A DNA stretch of 12,139 nt from the NCBI GenBank assembly GCA_036274675.1, contig DASUFE010000129.1, positions 1-12,139 of the forward strand, written 5' to 3'. Below are positions 1 through 6,220 of this stretch, in pieces (positions within the stretch are counted from its first letter, which is position 1; each line of letters opens with the position of its first letter). A program made the translations under genes and the position numbers. Source of the stretch: DASUFE01 sp036274675. Lineage in GTDB: Bacteria; Pseudomonadota; Gammaproteobacteria; HTCC5015. Under the pieces are notes generated by a model. The model was not told the DNA's origin. It saw only the letters and a list, made by a program, of their open reading frames with translations, and searched no databases.

Positions 1-56
1 GTCTTTTGGATCACCCGCGTAATCGGCCTGTTCCGATTCCCCACCATCGGAAAGAT

Positions 57-65
57 TGATACAGT
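57..65 (+). promoter_or_regulatory. Extended -10 promoter element inside CRISPR repeat
   Basis: The repeat ends in TGATACAGT, which fits an extended -10 (TGn followed by TACAGT, four of six matches to TATAAT). In Neisseria meningitidis II-C loci the repeat ends in a comparable TGCTACAAT that starts transcription within the following spacer. By analogy, a crRNA would start about 5-9 bases into the spacer at 67-96. There is no good -35 hexamer, which an extended -10 can tolerate. The function is inferred from the analogy. Confidence 0.55.
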
Positions 66-123
66 CATAAACCAAAAGACAGTGTTACGCTTAGCTGTTC
101 CGATTCCCCACCATCGGAAAGAT

Positions 124-132
124 TGATACAGT
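124..132 (+). promoter_or_regulatory. Extended -10 element in the terminal repeat
   Basis: This is the same TGATACAGT element in the last repeat. Any transcript starting here would run straight into the hairpin at 137-165, so this copy probably yields no crRNA. It is listed because the identical motif in both copies supports a repeat-borne promoter. Confidence 0.4.
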
Positions 133-136
133 CTGG

Positions 137-169
137 ACGCCCGTAAATCTTTGATTTACGGGCGTTTTT
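137..169 (+). terminator. Rho-independent terminator of the CRISPR array
   Basis: There is a perfect 13-bp stem (137-149 ACGCCCGTAAATC with 153-165), a TTT loop, and then a T-run at 165-169 on the plus strand. It sits four bases after the last repeat and one base before the cas2 stop codon. On the minus strand the hairpin is not followed by a T-run, so it should end array transcripts but would be a poor terminator for the convergent cas mRNA. Confidence 0.9.
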
Positions 170-170
170 A

Positions 171-503
171 CTAAATAAGCAAAAGTTGTTCAGGCGCATC
201 GGGACGGTTTTTGCTTCGCTTAGGGCCGATAAATTCCTTGGTCATGCCGTATTGTTTGTCAGTTACAAAGAAAAATGCCACATGTGCGTCTTCAGGTATA
301 TATGGCCTAAGGCGTTCGATCTGAGCTTGAGCAGCCGCCAGTGTAGGGAAGTGCTTCAGGTATACAGAAAACTGATGTTGCGTGAAATTTTCCTTCAATA
401 AGGTACGCCGAAAGACCGTGTAGTCATGGCGTTCTTCAGCAGTACCGACAGGGCAATCAAAGCTTGCGAGTATCCACACAACACGCCAACCATTGATAGC
501 CAT
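171..503 (-). CDS. cas2: CRISPR-associated endonuclease Cas2 (type II-C)
   Basis: This is a 110-residue protein of the usual Cas2 size. It bridges two Cas1 dimers in the spacer-integration complex. The first beta strand carries WILASFDCPVGT with the conserved Asp at about residue 16, followed by the amphipathic-helix region HDYTVFRRTLLKENF and the second-strand motif QFSVYLKHF, all typical of type II Cas2. The tail after about residue 90 is basic and unconserved. The ATG lies two bases after the cas1 stop with no clear Shine-Dalgarno, which suggests translation coupled to cas1. It is the last gene of the cas9-cas1-cas2 operon, and its stop codon abuts the array terminator. Confidence 0.95.
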   Translation of the reverse strand: MAINGWRVVWILASFDCPVGTAEERHDYTVFRRTLLKENFTQHQFSVYLKHFPTLAAAQAQIERLRPYIPEDAHVAFFFVTDKQYGMTKEFIGPKRSKNRPDAPEQLLLI

Positions 504-505
504 AG

Positions 506-1390
506 TCAGCCAGGCAAAGCAAGACCGCCGCTCCCACTATTTAGAACCCGGCAGTAACTGGAGATAGTTTCTCGGATAGCCGCCGGGAGGCGGAAATCCA
601 TATTGCCCAAACGAGCACTTTCTTTGATAAAACCCAAAATACAAGCACGTGCCTGGGTATCGAAGGTTTCAAATGTTTCCATATGTTCTCTTACATGACG
701 TTCAACGATATATCGGTAGGGCTCCATAAGATCGTCTGCAAGATTGAATGGGTTTTCACGACTCCGGTGTCCTAGACCCAACATGGGCGTCAAGCTTGCA
801 ACAGCCAATTCGCGGGCGACGAGCGCGCGCAAGACAGCATATCCATAGTTAAGAGCGGTGTTAATTAGATCTTCAGCCCCTTGTTTATTGCGCTTGAAAT
901 CATCGCCGAAGAAATGCTGCCAATAGTGTTTTGCTGCCTGGCCTTCATGATGGCCGCGATCCCCAGCTTCAACTTTATCTACCATGCGTTCGAGTAACAA
1001 AGCGCCATTAAGGTCGAAATGACGCAGATTCGCTGCTTCTGTGCGGATACGAGTCTGCACTAAGCTTTGCCAAAGTCTTTTAATGGTTTCTTCCGATAGC
1101 TCTAACTGTTGATATAGGCGCGAGCTGGCTTGGGGTAGACCATTGGTAGGCATCAGGCAACCGCTGGGATGATGCTTGTCATCAGTTATTATTACGATGG
1201 CGCGGTTATCTACCAATACGCGTAAAACTTGAGCGGTGATCTCTACTGTATGATGATGAATTAACAATACGGCAATATCCGCCGGCAATATGAAAATGTC
1301 TTTTTGATCCTCTCTCTCGATACGAATACGCCCTAAGTCGACGGATAGTCGGGCAGGGTTCTCGATCAGAAGGATACGATGTTCAGACAT
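506..1390 (-). CDS. cas1: CRISPR-associated integrase Cas1 (type II-C)
   Basis: This 294-residue protein is the metal-dependent integrase that inserts new spacers at the leader-proximal repeat with Cas2. The N-terminal beta domain (about 1-85) is followed by the alpha-helical catalytic domain. Expected catalytic residues are visible: Glu149 in HHEGQAAKHYW, His208 in GLGHRSRENPFNLADD, and Glu223 in DLMEPYR. This DLMEP signature is typical of type II Cas1. The start overlaps the cas9 end by eight bases (ATGTCTGA), so the two are translationally coupled. No csn2 or cas4 accompanies it, which supports subtype II-C. The gene appears intact. Confidence 0.96.
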   Translation of the reverse strand: MSEHRILLIENPARLSVDLGRIRIEREDQKDIFILPADIAVLLIHHHTVEITAQVLRVLVDNRAIVIITDDKHHPSGCLMPTNGLPQASSRLYQQLELSEETIKRLWQSLVQTRIRTEAANLRHFDLNGALLLERMVDKVEAGDRGHHEGQAAKHYWQHFFGDDFKRNKQGAEDLINTALNYGYAVLRALVARELAVASLTPMLGLGHRSRENPFNLADDLMEPYRYIVERHVREHMETFETFDTQARACILGFIKESARLGNMDFRLPAAIRETISSYCRVLNSGSGGLALPG

Positions 1391-4300
1391 CTATGATAGA
1401 AATTTTGGCAAGAGCGTCACCACTGACAGTCCTCATGGTAAGGCCTCGCTTCTTAAGTTCACCAAATGTGCAGGTCTCGGTGACAGGGACCAAGCGTAGT
1501 TGTCCGCCTCCTTGCGCAGCTATAATTCCTACAACGTGCCTTGTGCTATCTGGTAATTGAATTGTATCGCCTTTCCAAAACCTCAGGACTCCATCTGGGG
1601 GATTGGACCCCTTTTCCTTCATTGCCTGTTGCACGGGAACTAGTCGTGGCTTACCCGCCAGCTTCCCACCCTCTAAGCGAACTTCTAAATAAGCATTCCC
1701 AGAATGGGAATAGTATTTTTTAAGTTTTATGCCATTTCTATTTTCATGCACTATTTCAGCAGCCGTATCGACTGAATCGCCGAGCAGGCGAACCCGGTGT
1801 ATTGGGTTTTTAAATTGTGGATGCATTATGGGCTCGTCGAACGCTTGCTTGAGCGAGATACCCAAACTAGTTCTCTCGTCGAATATTTTGAGTACCTCGT
1901 TTCTTGTGATCTCGCTCTCGATTTTTTCGAGCACTTTTCGGGTTTTCTCGATACTGCCTTTATTGTCTATAAGGGCAGCTAGAGGCTTCCTAATGGCAAG
2001 TTTATGCTTCCCATTTTCACTTGGTTTTCGGCTAATCCCATAAGCCGTCTGATCGAAGAGTGCCCCATCTGGATGGCGGTCTGGTTTATGCCGGATTTCG
2101 GCATTTCTTATCAGATTCAGAGCCAGGTCCCGGATATTGGGAATGGGCGGTTCATGATAAAGCCGAAGATGGTTACGCTCGCCCCGTCGCTCTCTTTCTC
2201 TTTCCAGCTTGTAGTTATTGGCCATACGCATATAAAGGCTGCGGGAAGTCAGTGAAATCGCCAGGGCATCGACTAAGTGATGCCGATGGTCAATGCGCTT
2301 GTCCGGTTTTCGATCAGTCGGGACGCCGCCGGCACGTTCGTTGTGGCCTTCCCACCAAGTTCGGTGACGGTTGAAATCCGCCTGAGAAATGGTATTGCCT
2401 TCCAGGTCAAGGACTGGCAGGCCGGATTCATAGCGTATTTCCGGAATCACAGTATCCAGCTTCCAGATGCGTCGAAGATGGGCGGTCATTTCACCTCGCG
2501 AAACCGAGACATCCTGACACACATTGCCTAACCATTGCGCGATCAGTTTTGCAATCCAGGAACCCTCGTGGAACTGACGATCTGTGAAACCTTTAATAGC
2601 CTCGTTATCAAGGACTTCGTCATCCCAGTCTTTAAGCAGCAAGAGCTTGGCTTTGCCCCATTGTTTATTTTGTTCGAGTTGGGCTGCGCGTTCCTCGATA
2701 ATCCGCCAGCGCGTTTCATCTGCGCCAAAAGCTATCCAGGGAGTGCGGTTACCTTTTTCATTGTTACATGCTCTATGTGCTAGTACCAATTGGTTTCGTT
2801 TGCCACCTACCCGTGTCAGGGTTCTTGGAAGAATATGTTCGCGCTCTGTCTCGGATCCAAGCGCCTCTCCAAGCTCGATGCGATCGTTGCAATATGGGCA
2901 GTAATGCAGTTGCTGCTCCCATAACAGATACCGCTGAATTTTTTTCTCTGTTACTTGCTCTCCATGTTCTGTAATGGACTTTGCTGCTTCACGGCGTGCT
3001 TTTTTATTAACGTTGATTTTTGTTTCTATTTTGCCGCGCTGTCTGAGGCCTAAAGCCATATTCCGGGACAATTCGATGATTATCTGGCTTGGAGGTCCCT
3101 TCATTTCCTCGATGGCGCGTCTAACGGCACGATAAATTTGGCGGAGAGCCACATCCACCACTGTATTGCCAGTTTCTTTAGGTAACGGAAGTTCGCGATT
3201 TACCTGTTTTCCCTTAAAGTGGTCCGGATAAATTTGCTCAATAGCACTGCGTTCATCCCAGCCTTCTTGCATCAAAGCGGTGAGCATTTTTAATGCCTTA
3301 ATGGAATAACTCATACGCCCACTATCAAAACCCATCGTCGACAGGCGTGCGAATTTCGGTTTTTTTCGGAGAAGATTAATGAAGTTGATAAATGTCGGCG
3401 AAAATATACGCTTTTCCCGCTTTTTAGTTTTGGCGCTCAGTTTCGTGAAATTCGAGTGCCAGCTATCCTGATCCAATATATCGGGCGAACCAAGATCGGC
3501 AAGGAAGTTAATAATTTGTGTCTGTGTTATTTCATCTAGCGCGATCCATTCGGATTCCAAATCTAATTTTCGAAAGGTAGTCAATGTGGTATTGCCCTTC
3601 AGGCTTTCGCGGCTGGAACGATCCATATTAAGGCCGCGCCCTTGAGGTCCTGGGAATCCAGCATCGTGCAAGGCTTTGAGAATAGAGCCAAAGGCGGCTT
3701 CGCCCTGCATATTTAACAGTTCACGAATGACGTTTTTCTGTTCTTTGGATAGAGGCTGAGCGCTTCTACCTATTCCCCACCGCAAATCGCTTATCTGTTT
3801 TTCTATCCTGAACTTTTGCGCACACATTTGCGCTGCCGGCGAGCGCGCCAATGTGGGTTCTAAAGGACATCGTCCTACCATCGGTGCGGGTGATTTCAGA
3901 GGTCTCTGGAAGAAAATGGCATCAAAAAATTGTCGACGAATTTCGGAATCCCGCATAACAGGATAAAATTCCTGTTGAGTACTCCAAATGCGGTCAAATT
4001 CTCGTTCCACCAGTCGACGACTGGGGTACAGTCCGACTTTCCCTAGAATCACGCTTTCGCCCCGTTCGCGCCGATAATGCAGAAATTGGCCCAGTGTTAA
4101 TTCGGGTTTGTCCATTGCTTTAGCGGCTTCATGCGTCAGTCGTTCCAATTTACGTACGCCGCCGGCGATGTCCTTTTTTTCCTGTTCTGTGTTGATGTCT
4201 TCCAGAGCATTCTGTTCATTTGCGGTTTCAGGCTCAGGCCGGCTTTTGCTGGGTTTTTTATTTTTAGGCTTCTGTTCCATTGATTCAGCATAGACCCAAT

Positions 4301-4697
4301 CGCCAGAAGGCCCCCGGTTTTTAGTTATGTGCAGAAATACGCGTAATAGATCATCCATTCCTACCTTTTTTTCCGCGGCATCCGCTCGTAGGTTATGAAT
4401 ATTTTGGCCCTTATCCGGGGGAATGGATGTCGCATCCAGGCTCAGTAGGGAGGCAAGGTGCGAGATTCGACGCAACCTCCGTGCGCGCCTGCAGATTCCT
4501 CGTCGCATCATACGCGCTGCCCGCCGGGCAGCCTTCTTGGATTGTCCGACGCCACCGGATTTTGCAGGTAGCAACGGCTCGGACCATATATCCAGTGAAT
4601 TGAGCATCAGTTCTGAAGGGTTACCCTGTTGATCCAGTGCCCATGCAATCAAACCACACGATGCAGTGCCAACATCCAATCCCAAACGATAATCCAT
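1383..4697 (-). CDS. cas9: CRISPR effector nuclease Cas9 (type II-C)
   Basis: This is a 1104-residue RNA-guided double-strand DNA nuclease of the compact II-C size class. In order: RuvC-I with Asp8 (LGLDVGTASCG); an arginine-rich bridge helix at about 53-80; the REC lobe, including the conserved IFFQRPLKSP at about 261-270 and a charged Lys/Glu/Pro-rich stretch at about 138-177; RuvC-II with Glu542 (IIIELSRNM); HNH at about 598-655 with His621 (EREHILPR), Asn635 and Asn645; RuvC-III with His807 and Asp810 (DHRHHLVDALA); and WED/PAM-interacting regions to the C terminus. All nuclease residues are present, so it should be active. The HNH domain carries CPYC (600-603) and HRAC (641-644), a likely zinc site. 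AGGGAG lies just upstream of the ATG. The reading frame is uninterrupted. Confidence 0.97.
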   Translation of the reverse strand: MDYRLGLDVGTASCGLIAWALDQQGNPSELMLNSLDIWSEPLLPAKSGGVGQSKKAARRAARMMRRGICRRARRLRRISHLASLLSLDATSIPPDKGQNIHNLRADAAEKKVGMDDLLRVFLHITKNRGPSGDWVYAESMEQKPKNKKPSKSRPEPETANEQNALEDINTEQEKKDIAGGVRKLERLTHEAAKAMDKPELTLGQFLHYRRERGESVILGKVGLYPSRRLVEREFDRIWSTQQEFYPVMRDSEIRRQFFDAIFFQRPLKSPAPMVGRCPLEPTLARSPAAQMCAQKFRIEKQISDLRWGIGRSAQPLSKEQKNVIRELLNMQGEAAFGSILKALHDAGFPGPQGRGLNMDRSSRESLKGNTTLTTFRKLDLESEWIALDEITQTQIINFLADLGSPDILDQDSWHSNFTKLSAKTKKREKRIFSPTFINFINLLRKKPKFARLSTMGFDSGRMSYSIKALKMLTALMQEGWDERSAIEQIYPDHFKGKQVNRELPLPKETGNTVVDVALRQIYRAVRRAIEEMKGPPSQIIIELSRNMALGLRQRGKIETKINVNKKARREAAKSITEHGEQVTEKKIQRYLLWEQQLHYCPYCNDRIELGEALGSETEREHILPRTLTRVGGKRNQLVLAHRACNNEKGNRTPWIAFGADETRWRIIEERAAQLEQNKQWGKAKLLLLKDWDDEVLDNEAIKGFTDRQFHEGSWIAKLIAQWLGNVCQDVSVSRGEMTAHLRRIWKLDTVIPEIRYESGLPVLDLEGNTISQADFNRHRTWWEGHNERAGGVPTDRKPDKRIDHRHHLVDALAISLTSRSLYMRMANNYKLERERERRGERNHLRLYHEPPIPNIRDLALNLIRNAEIRHKPDRHPDGALFDQTAYGISRKPSENGKHKLAIRKPLAALIDNKGSIEKTRKVLEKIESEITRNEVLKIFDERTSLGISLKQAFDEPIMHPQFKNPIHRVRLLGDSVDTAAEIVHENRNGIKLKKYYSHSGNAYLEVRLEGGKLAGKPRLVPVQQAMKEKGSNPPDGVLRFWKGDTIQLPDSTRHVVGIIAAQGGGQLRLVPVTETCTFGELKKRGLTMRTVSGDALAKISIIDV

Positions 4698-4726
4698 TTG
4701 ACTCTCCCTCTATCTCATACTATATT
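4698..4726 (+). promoter_or_regulatory. Promoter of the tracrRNA
   Basis: TTGACT (4698-4703, five of six to TTGACA) and TATATT (4721-4726, five of six to TATAAT) are separated by exactly 17 bases. This predicts a start near 4733, at the 5' edge of the anti-repeat. The -35 is immediately next to the cas9 start codon on the other strand, so the promoter overlies the cas9 ribosome binding site and leader. Confidence 0.75.
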
Positions 4727-4739
4727 TTTGACCGTATCA
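4719..4739 (-). promoter_or_regulatory. Candidate cas9 promoter elements
   Basis: Two possible -10 elements read toward cas9. TATAGT (4724 to 4719, minus strand) would leave a leader of about 15 bases. TGATACGGT (4739 to 4731) is the anti-repeat's counterpart of the TGATACAGT promoter in the CRISPR repeat, with one base changed. Neither has a strong -35. Which one drives cas9 cannot be decided from sequence, but both overlap the tracrRNA promoter or its start site. Confidence 0.35.
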
Positions 4740-4833
4740 GTCTTTCCGATGGTGGGGACTATCGGCAACAAAGCTAAAGAACTTAGGTTCTAGAGCTAAC
4801 GATACAAATGGCCTCTTCGGAGGCCATTTTTAT
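4733..4833 (+). ncRNA. tracrRNA of the type II-C system
   Basis: The anti-repeat DNA spans 4730-4769, and the predicted transcript starts near 4733. Aligned to repeat 30-66, it pairs G30-A46 and onward to C62, with one G-U pair, a two-base bulge (4759-4760) and a one-base bulge (4766). Both bulges fall in the part retained after processing. After the anti-repeat comes a stem-loop (AGCU 4772-4775 with 4794-4797, AGAAC 4778-4782 with GUUCU 4787-4791), a short single-stranded linker, and then a terminator hairpin. The RNA would be about 100 nt. It would pair with crRNA, recruit RNase III and anchor the guide in Cas9. It diverges from cas9, and its orientation fixes the array's reading direction. 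Confidence 0.9.
4806..4831 (+). terminator. tracrRNA terminator hairpin
   Basis: A 10-bp perfect stem (4806-4815 AAATGGCCTC with 4820-4829) is capped by a TTCG tetraloop closed by C-G, an exceptionally stable loop, and runs into five Ts (4827-4831). It is likely both the transcription stop and the 3' structural hairpin of the mature tracrRNA. Confidence 0.92.
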
Positions 4834-4955
4834 TCCCTTCACCATTTTTAATCGATATTGCCGGTTTTAATCAAAATATCCCTTTATCTCATCTCTACTG
4901 ATAGTCACCCATCCCCTTGGTGCCGGTCTTTAGTCGACACGGGTGGGGTTCGCGG

Positions 4956-5474
4956 CTATTTTTTTGTGGTCTCTGTTTTTATCCGCCGGGTCGGCGGTTT
5001 CTTGAGTGATTTCTCCCGTACGGATGTTGCCTGTTGTTTTAATGATTCATGCAGTTTCTCGTCGCGCACGCATTGTTCCAGCAGCAAGTCGGCGAGCGCT
5101 TCTTTCGGTTGGGTCAGCAGGTAATCGCGAATGGGGCCGGTGTCGTCCGTCAGGGCGGGCGGTTTACGGCGGGCGCCGGACTTGGCGCCGTGTTCGAGCC
5201 AGACCAGGCCGGTCGCGACGACGTGCTTGCAGAAACCGCCTTCTTCGCCCATGGGGCAGGAGCATTCATAGTCCAGACTCCGGGGGCCGGGGGTTAACAC
5301 GATTTTATAGTCGTCGAAGCTGGAGCCGGCCACGGTGGCGATACTCGTGTTCCTGATCACACGGAGACTGATAACGGCGCCGACGGCAGCGTAGTCTTCG
5401 CCGCGCTCGTATATGGTTCTGCCGGCCAGCGCCAGGAGGCCTCTTTTGGTTATTTGTTGTTCAAGTGTTTTCAT
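4956..5474 (-). CDS. SWIM zinc-finger domain protein
   Basis: This 172-residue protein has a SWIM motif (CxC...CxH): Cys71, Cys73, Cys82 and His84, within YECSCPMGEEGGFCKHVV. SWIM fingers bind DNA or proteins and occur in diverse bacterial proteins of unknown function. The N-terminal half (about 10-65) has the usual beta-rich lead-in (RGEDYAAVGAV). The segment at 114-145 is helical, and the C terminus is strongly Lys/Arg-rich. There is no membrane segment or enzymatic domain. It lies downstream of the pRiA4b-type gene on the same strand, separated by a repeat element (5481-5550). No good ribosome binding site precedes the ATG, so the start is moderately sure. The role is unknown. Confidence 0.85.
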   Translation of the reverse strand: MKTLEQQITKRGLLALAGRTIYERGEDYAAVGAVISLRVIRNTSIATVAGSSFDDYKIVLTPGPRSLDYECSCPMGEEGGFCKHVVATGLVWLEHGAKSGARRKPPALTDDTGPIRDYLLTQPKEALADLLLEQCVRDEKLHESLKQQATSVREKSLKKPPTRRIKTETTKK

Positions 5475-5480
5475 GGGTAT

Positions 5481-5550
5481 TTAACCGTGAATGAATGCGC
5501 GCTGATTTCATAATCTCATTTCGCCATTCGTGTTCATTGACGTTTATTGC
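5481..5550. repeat. Degenerate decamer repeat, inverted pair
   Basis: The left arm, TTAACCGTGAATGAATGCG (5481-5499), matches the element at 6185-6203 at 17 of 19 positions. The right arm (5521-5550), read on the minus strand, gives decamers GCAATAAACG, TCAATGAACA and CGAATGGCGA, related to the units at 6191-6220. The two arms face each other and can fold imperfectly. The right arm encodes the last codons and stop of the upstream pRiA4b-type gene, and the left arm sits just before the SWIM start codon. Confidence 0.6.
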
Positions 5551-6160
5551 CGGCTCTCTTTTTGCTTGAGCGTTTCTTTGCCGTTGTCCGGCGTGGCGTA
5601 TTGCCGGCCGGTTTCGGGGGCGCGGGTTTGAAGTATTTCCGCAGCAGTTTGTTAACCTGTTCCAGGTCGAAAGTTTCAGGATTGAATTCGCCGCCGAGCC
5701 AGTCCAGCATTTCCTCGCGTTCGGGATGCTCCGGGTCGCCGAGGGTGTCGAGCAGGTTCTGGTAACCGGGAGGCCCGCCGCAGTCATCCGGCGGGCAGGC
5801 GCGCGCGCCGTCGAGGCAGCGCGGGTAGGGCGCGCCGGCTTCGGCCGGCGATATGTTCTCCACTTTGATTTCATGCACCCAGCCGTCGCCGAAGTCGTAT
5901 TCGTAGAGCAGGCGACCGCCCTGTTGCACGATATCCCCGAGTCTGGCCTTGCGTTCGTCGCTCATGTCGGACATCGGGCCGGGAGGGCCGTAGTTTTCGC
6001 CGTTTATGTAGAATGCGTGGAGGTGGCTGTCGGTCCAGCCCATTGCGATCTGAATGACATCGTGCAGCTTGTCGAGCCTGATATCGGCCGGCGCCTGGAC
6101 GCGCCGCCAGACCGGAGGCTGGGTGTATTGAAGGGTGATTTTAAGCTGGTAAATTTCCAT
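5534..6160 (-). CDS. pRiA4b ORF-3-like family protein
   Basis: This 208-residue protein fits the PRiA4_ORF3 family (often labelled 'IS1096 passenger TnpR-like', a misleading name). Recognisable features are the N-terminal YQLKITL..TQPPVWRRV, the helix LHDVIQIAMGWTDSHLHAF (about 32-50), YEYDFGDGWVHEI (86-98), and the cysteine-containing block CLDGARACPPDDCGGPPGY (115-133), which may bind a metal. The tail from about 180 is basic and low-complexity, and its final residues are encoded by an intergenic repeat. AGAGGAA upstream of the ATG supports the start. The molecular function of the family is not established. The downstream SWIM gene may be a partner. Confidence 0.88.
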   Translation of the reverse strand: MEIYQLKITLQYTQPPVWRRVQAPADIRLDKLHDVIQIAMGWTDSHLHAFYINGENYGPPGPMSDMSDERKARLGDIVQQGGRLLYEYDFGDGWVHEIKVENISPAEAGAPYPRCLDGARACPPDDCGGPPGYQNLLDTLGDPEHPEREEMLDWLGGEFNPETFDLEQVNKLLRKYFKPAPPKPAGNTPRRTTAKKRSSKKRAGNKRQ

Positions 6161-6184
6161 TGTTATTCCTCTGGGTTCATTGGG

Positions 6185-6220
6185 TTAACCGCGAATGAAC
6201 GCGAATAGACGCCAATAAAT
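6185..6220. repeat. Tandem decamer repeat element
   Basis: After TTAACC there are three consecutive 10-base units: GCGAATGAAC (6191-6200), GCGAATAGAC (6201-6210) and GCCAATAAAT (6211-6220). The element fills most of the gap between the pRiA4b-type start and the yhcG-type stop. It is related to the copy at 5481-5550. It resembles dispersed intergenic repeats seen in environmental bacteria; whether this genome carries many copies cannot be told here. Confidence 0.65.

Larger units (their letters stand above)
1..133 (+). CRISPR. Type II-C CRISPR array, cas2-proximal end (two repeats, one full spacer)
   Basis: Two identical copies of a 37-base repeat lie at 30-66 and 97-133, starting GTTCCGATTCC and ending GATACAGTC. 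They flank a 30-base spacer (67-96). Positions 1-29 are most of a further spacer, so the array continues beyond the window. The match could be read as 39 bases (28-66, 95-133), because two bases before each repeat also agree. Orientation is set by the tracrRNA: the 5' part of the plus-strand repeat pairs with the 3' part of the anti-repeat at 4730-4769, so crRNAs are read on the plus strand, toward cas2. Each repeat contains a 7-bp self-complementary stem (31-37 with 46-52), unusual for type II repeats. No source for the spacer can be named by inspection. Confidence 0.95.

Noticed and set aside
4840..4955. Possible terminator after the SWIM gene from CCC/GGG runs
   Set aside because: The best fold has only 4 and 3 bp separated by an internal loop and lacks a T-run, so it is too weak to call.
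5461..5874. 137-residue minus-strand frame overlapping the pRiA4b-type gene end
   Set aside because: It is low-complexity Arg/Pro/Thr sequence in an alternative frame, and it spans the intergenic repeat. No family resemblance.
5534..6160. Mobile element suggested by the 'IS1096 TnpR' label of this family
   Set aside because: No transposase, no terminal inverted repeats and no target duplication are visible. The label is a naming legacy, so no insertion sequence is called.
5726..6208. 160-residue open frame on the plus strand
   Set aside because: It is antisense to the pRiA4b-type gene. The Val/Ala/Arg-rich composition is typical of a shadow frame.
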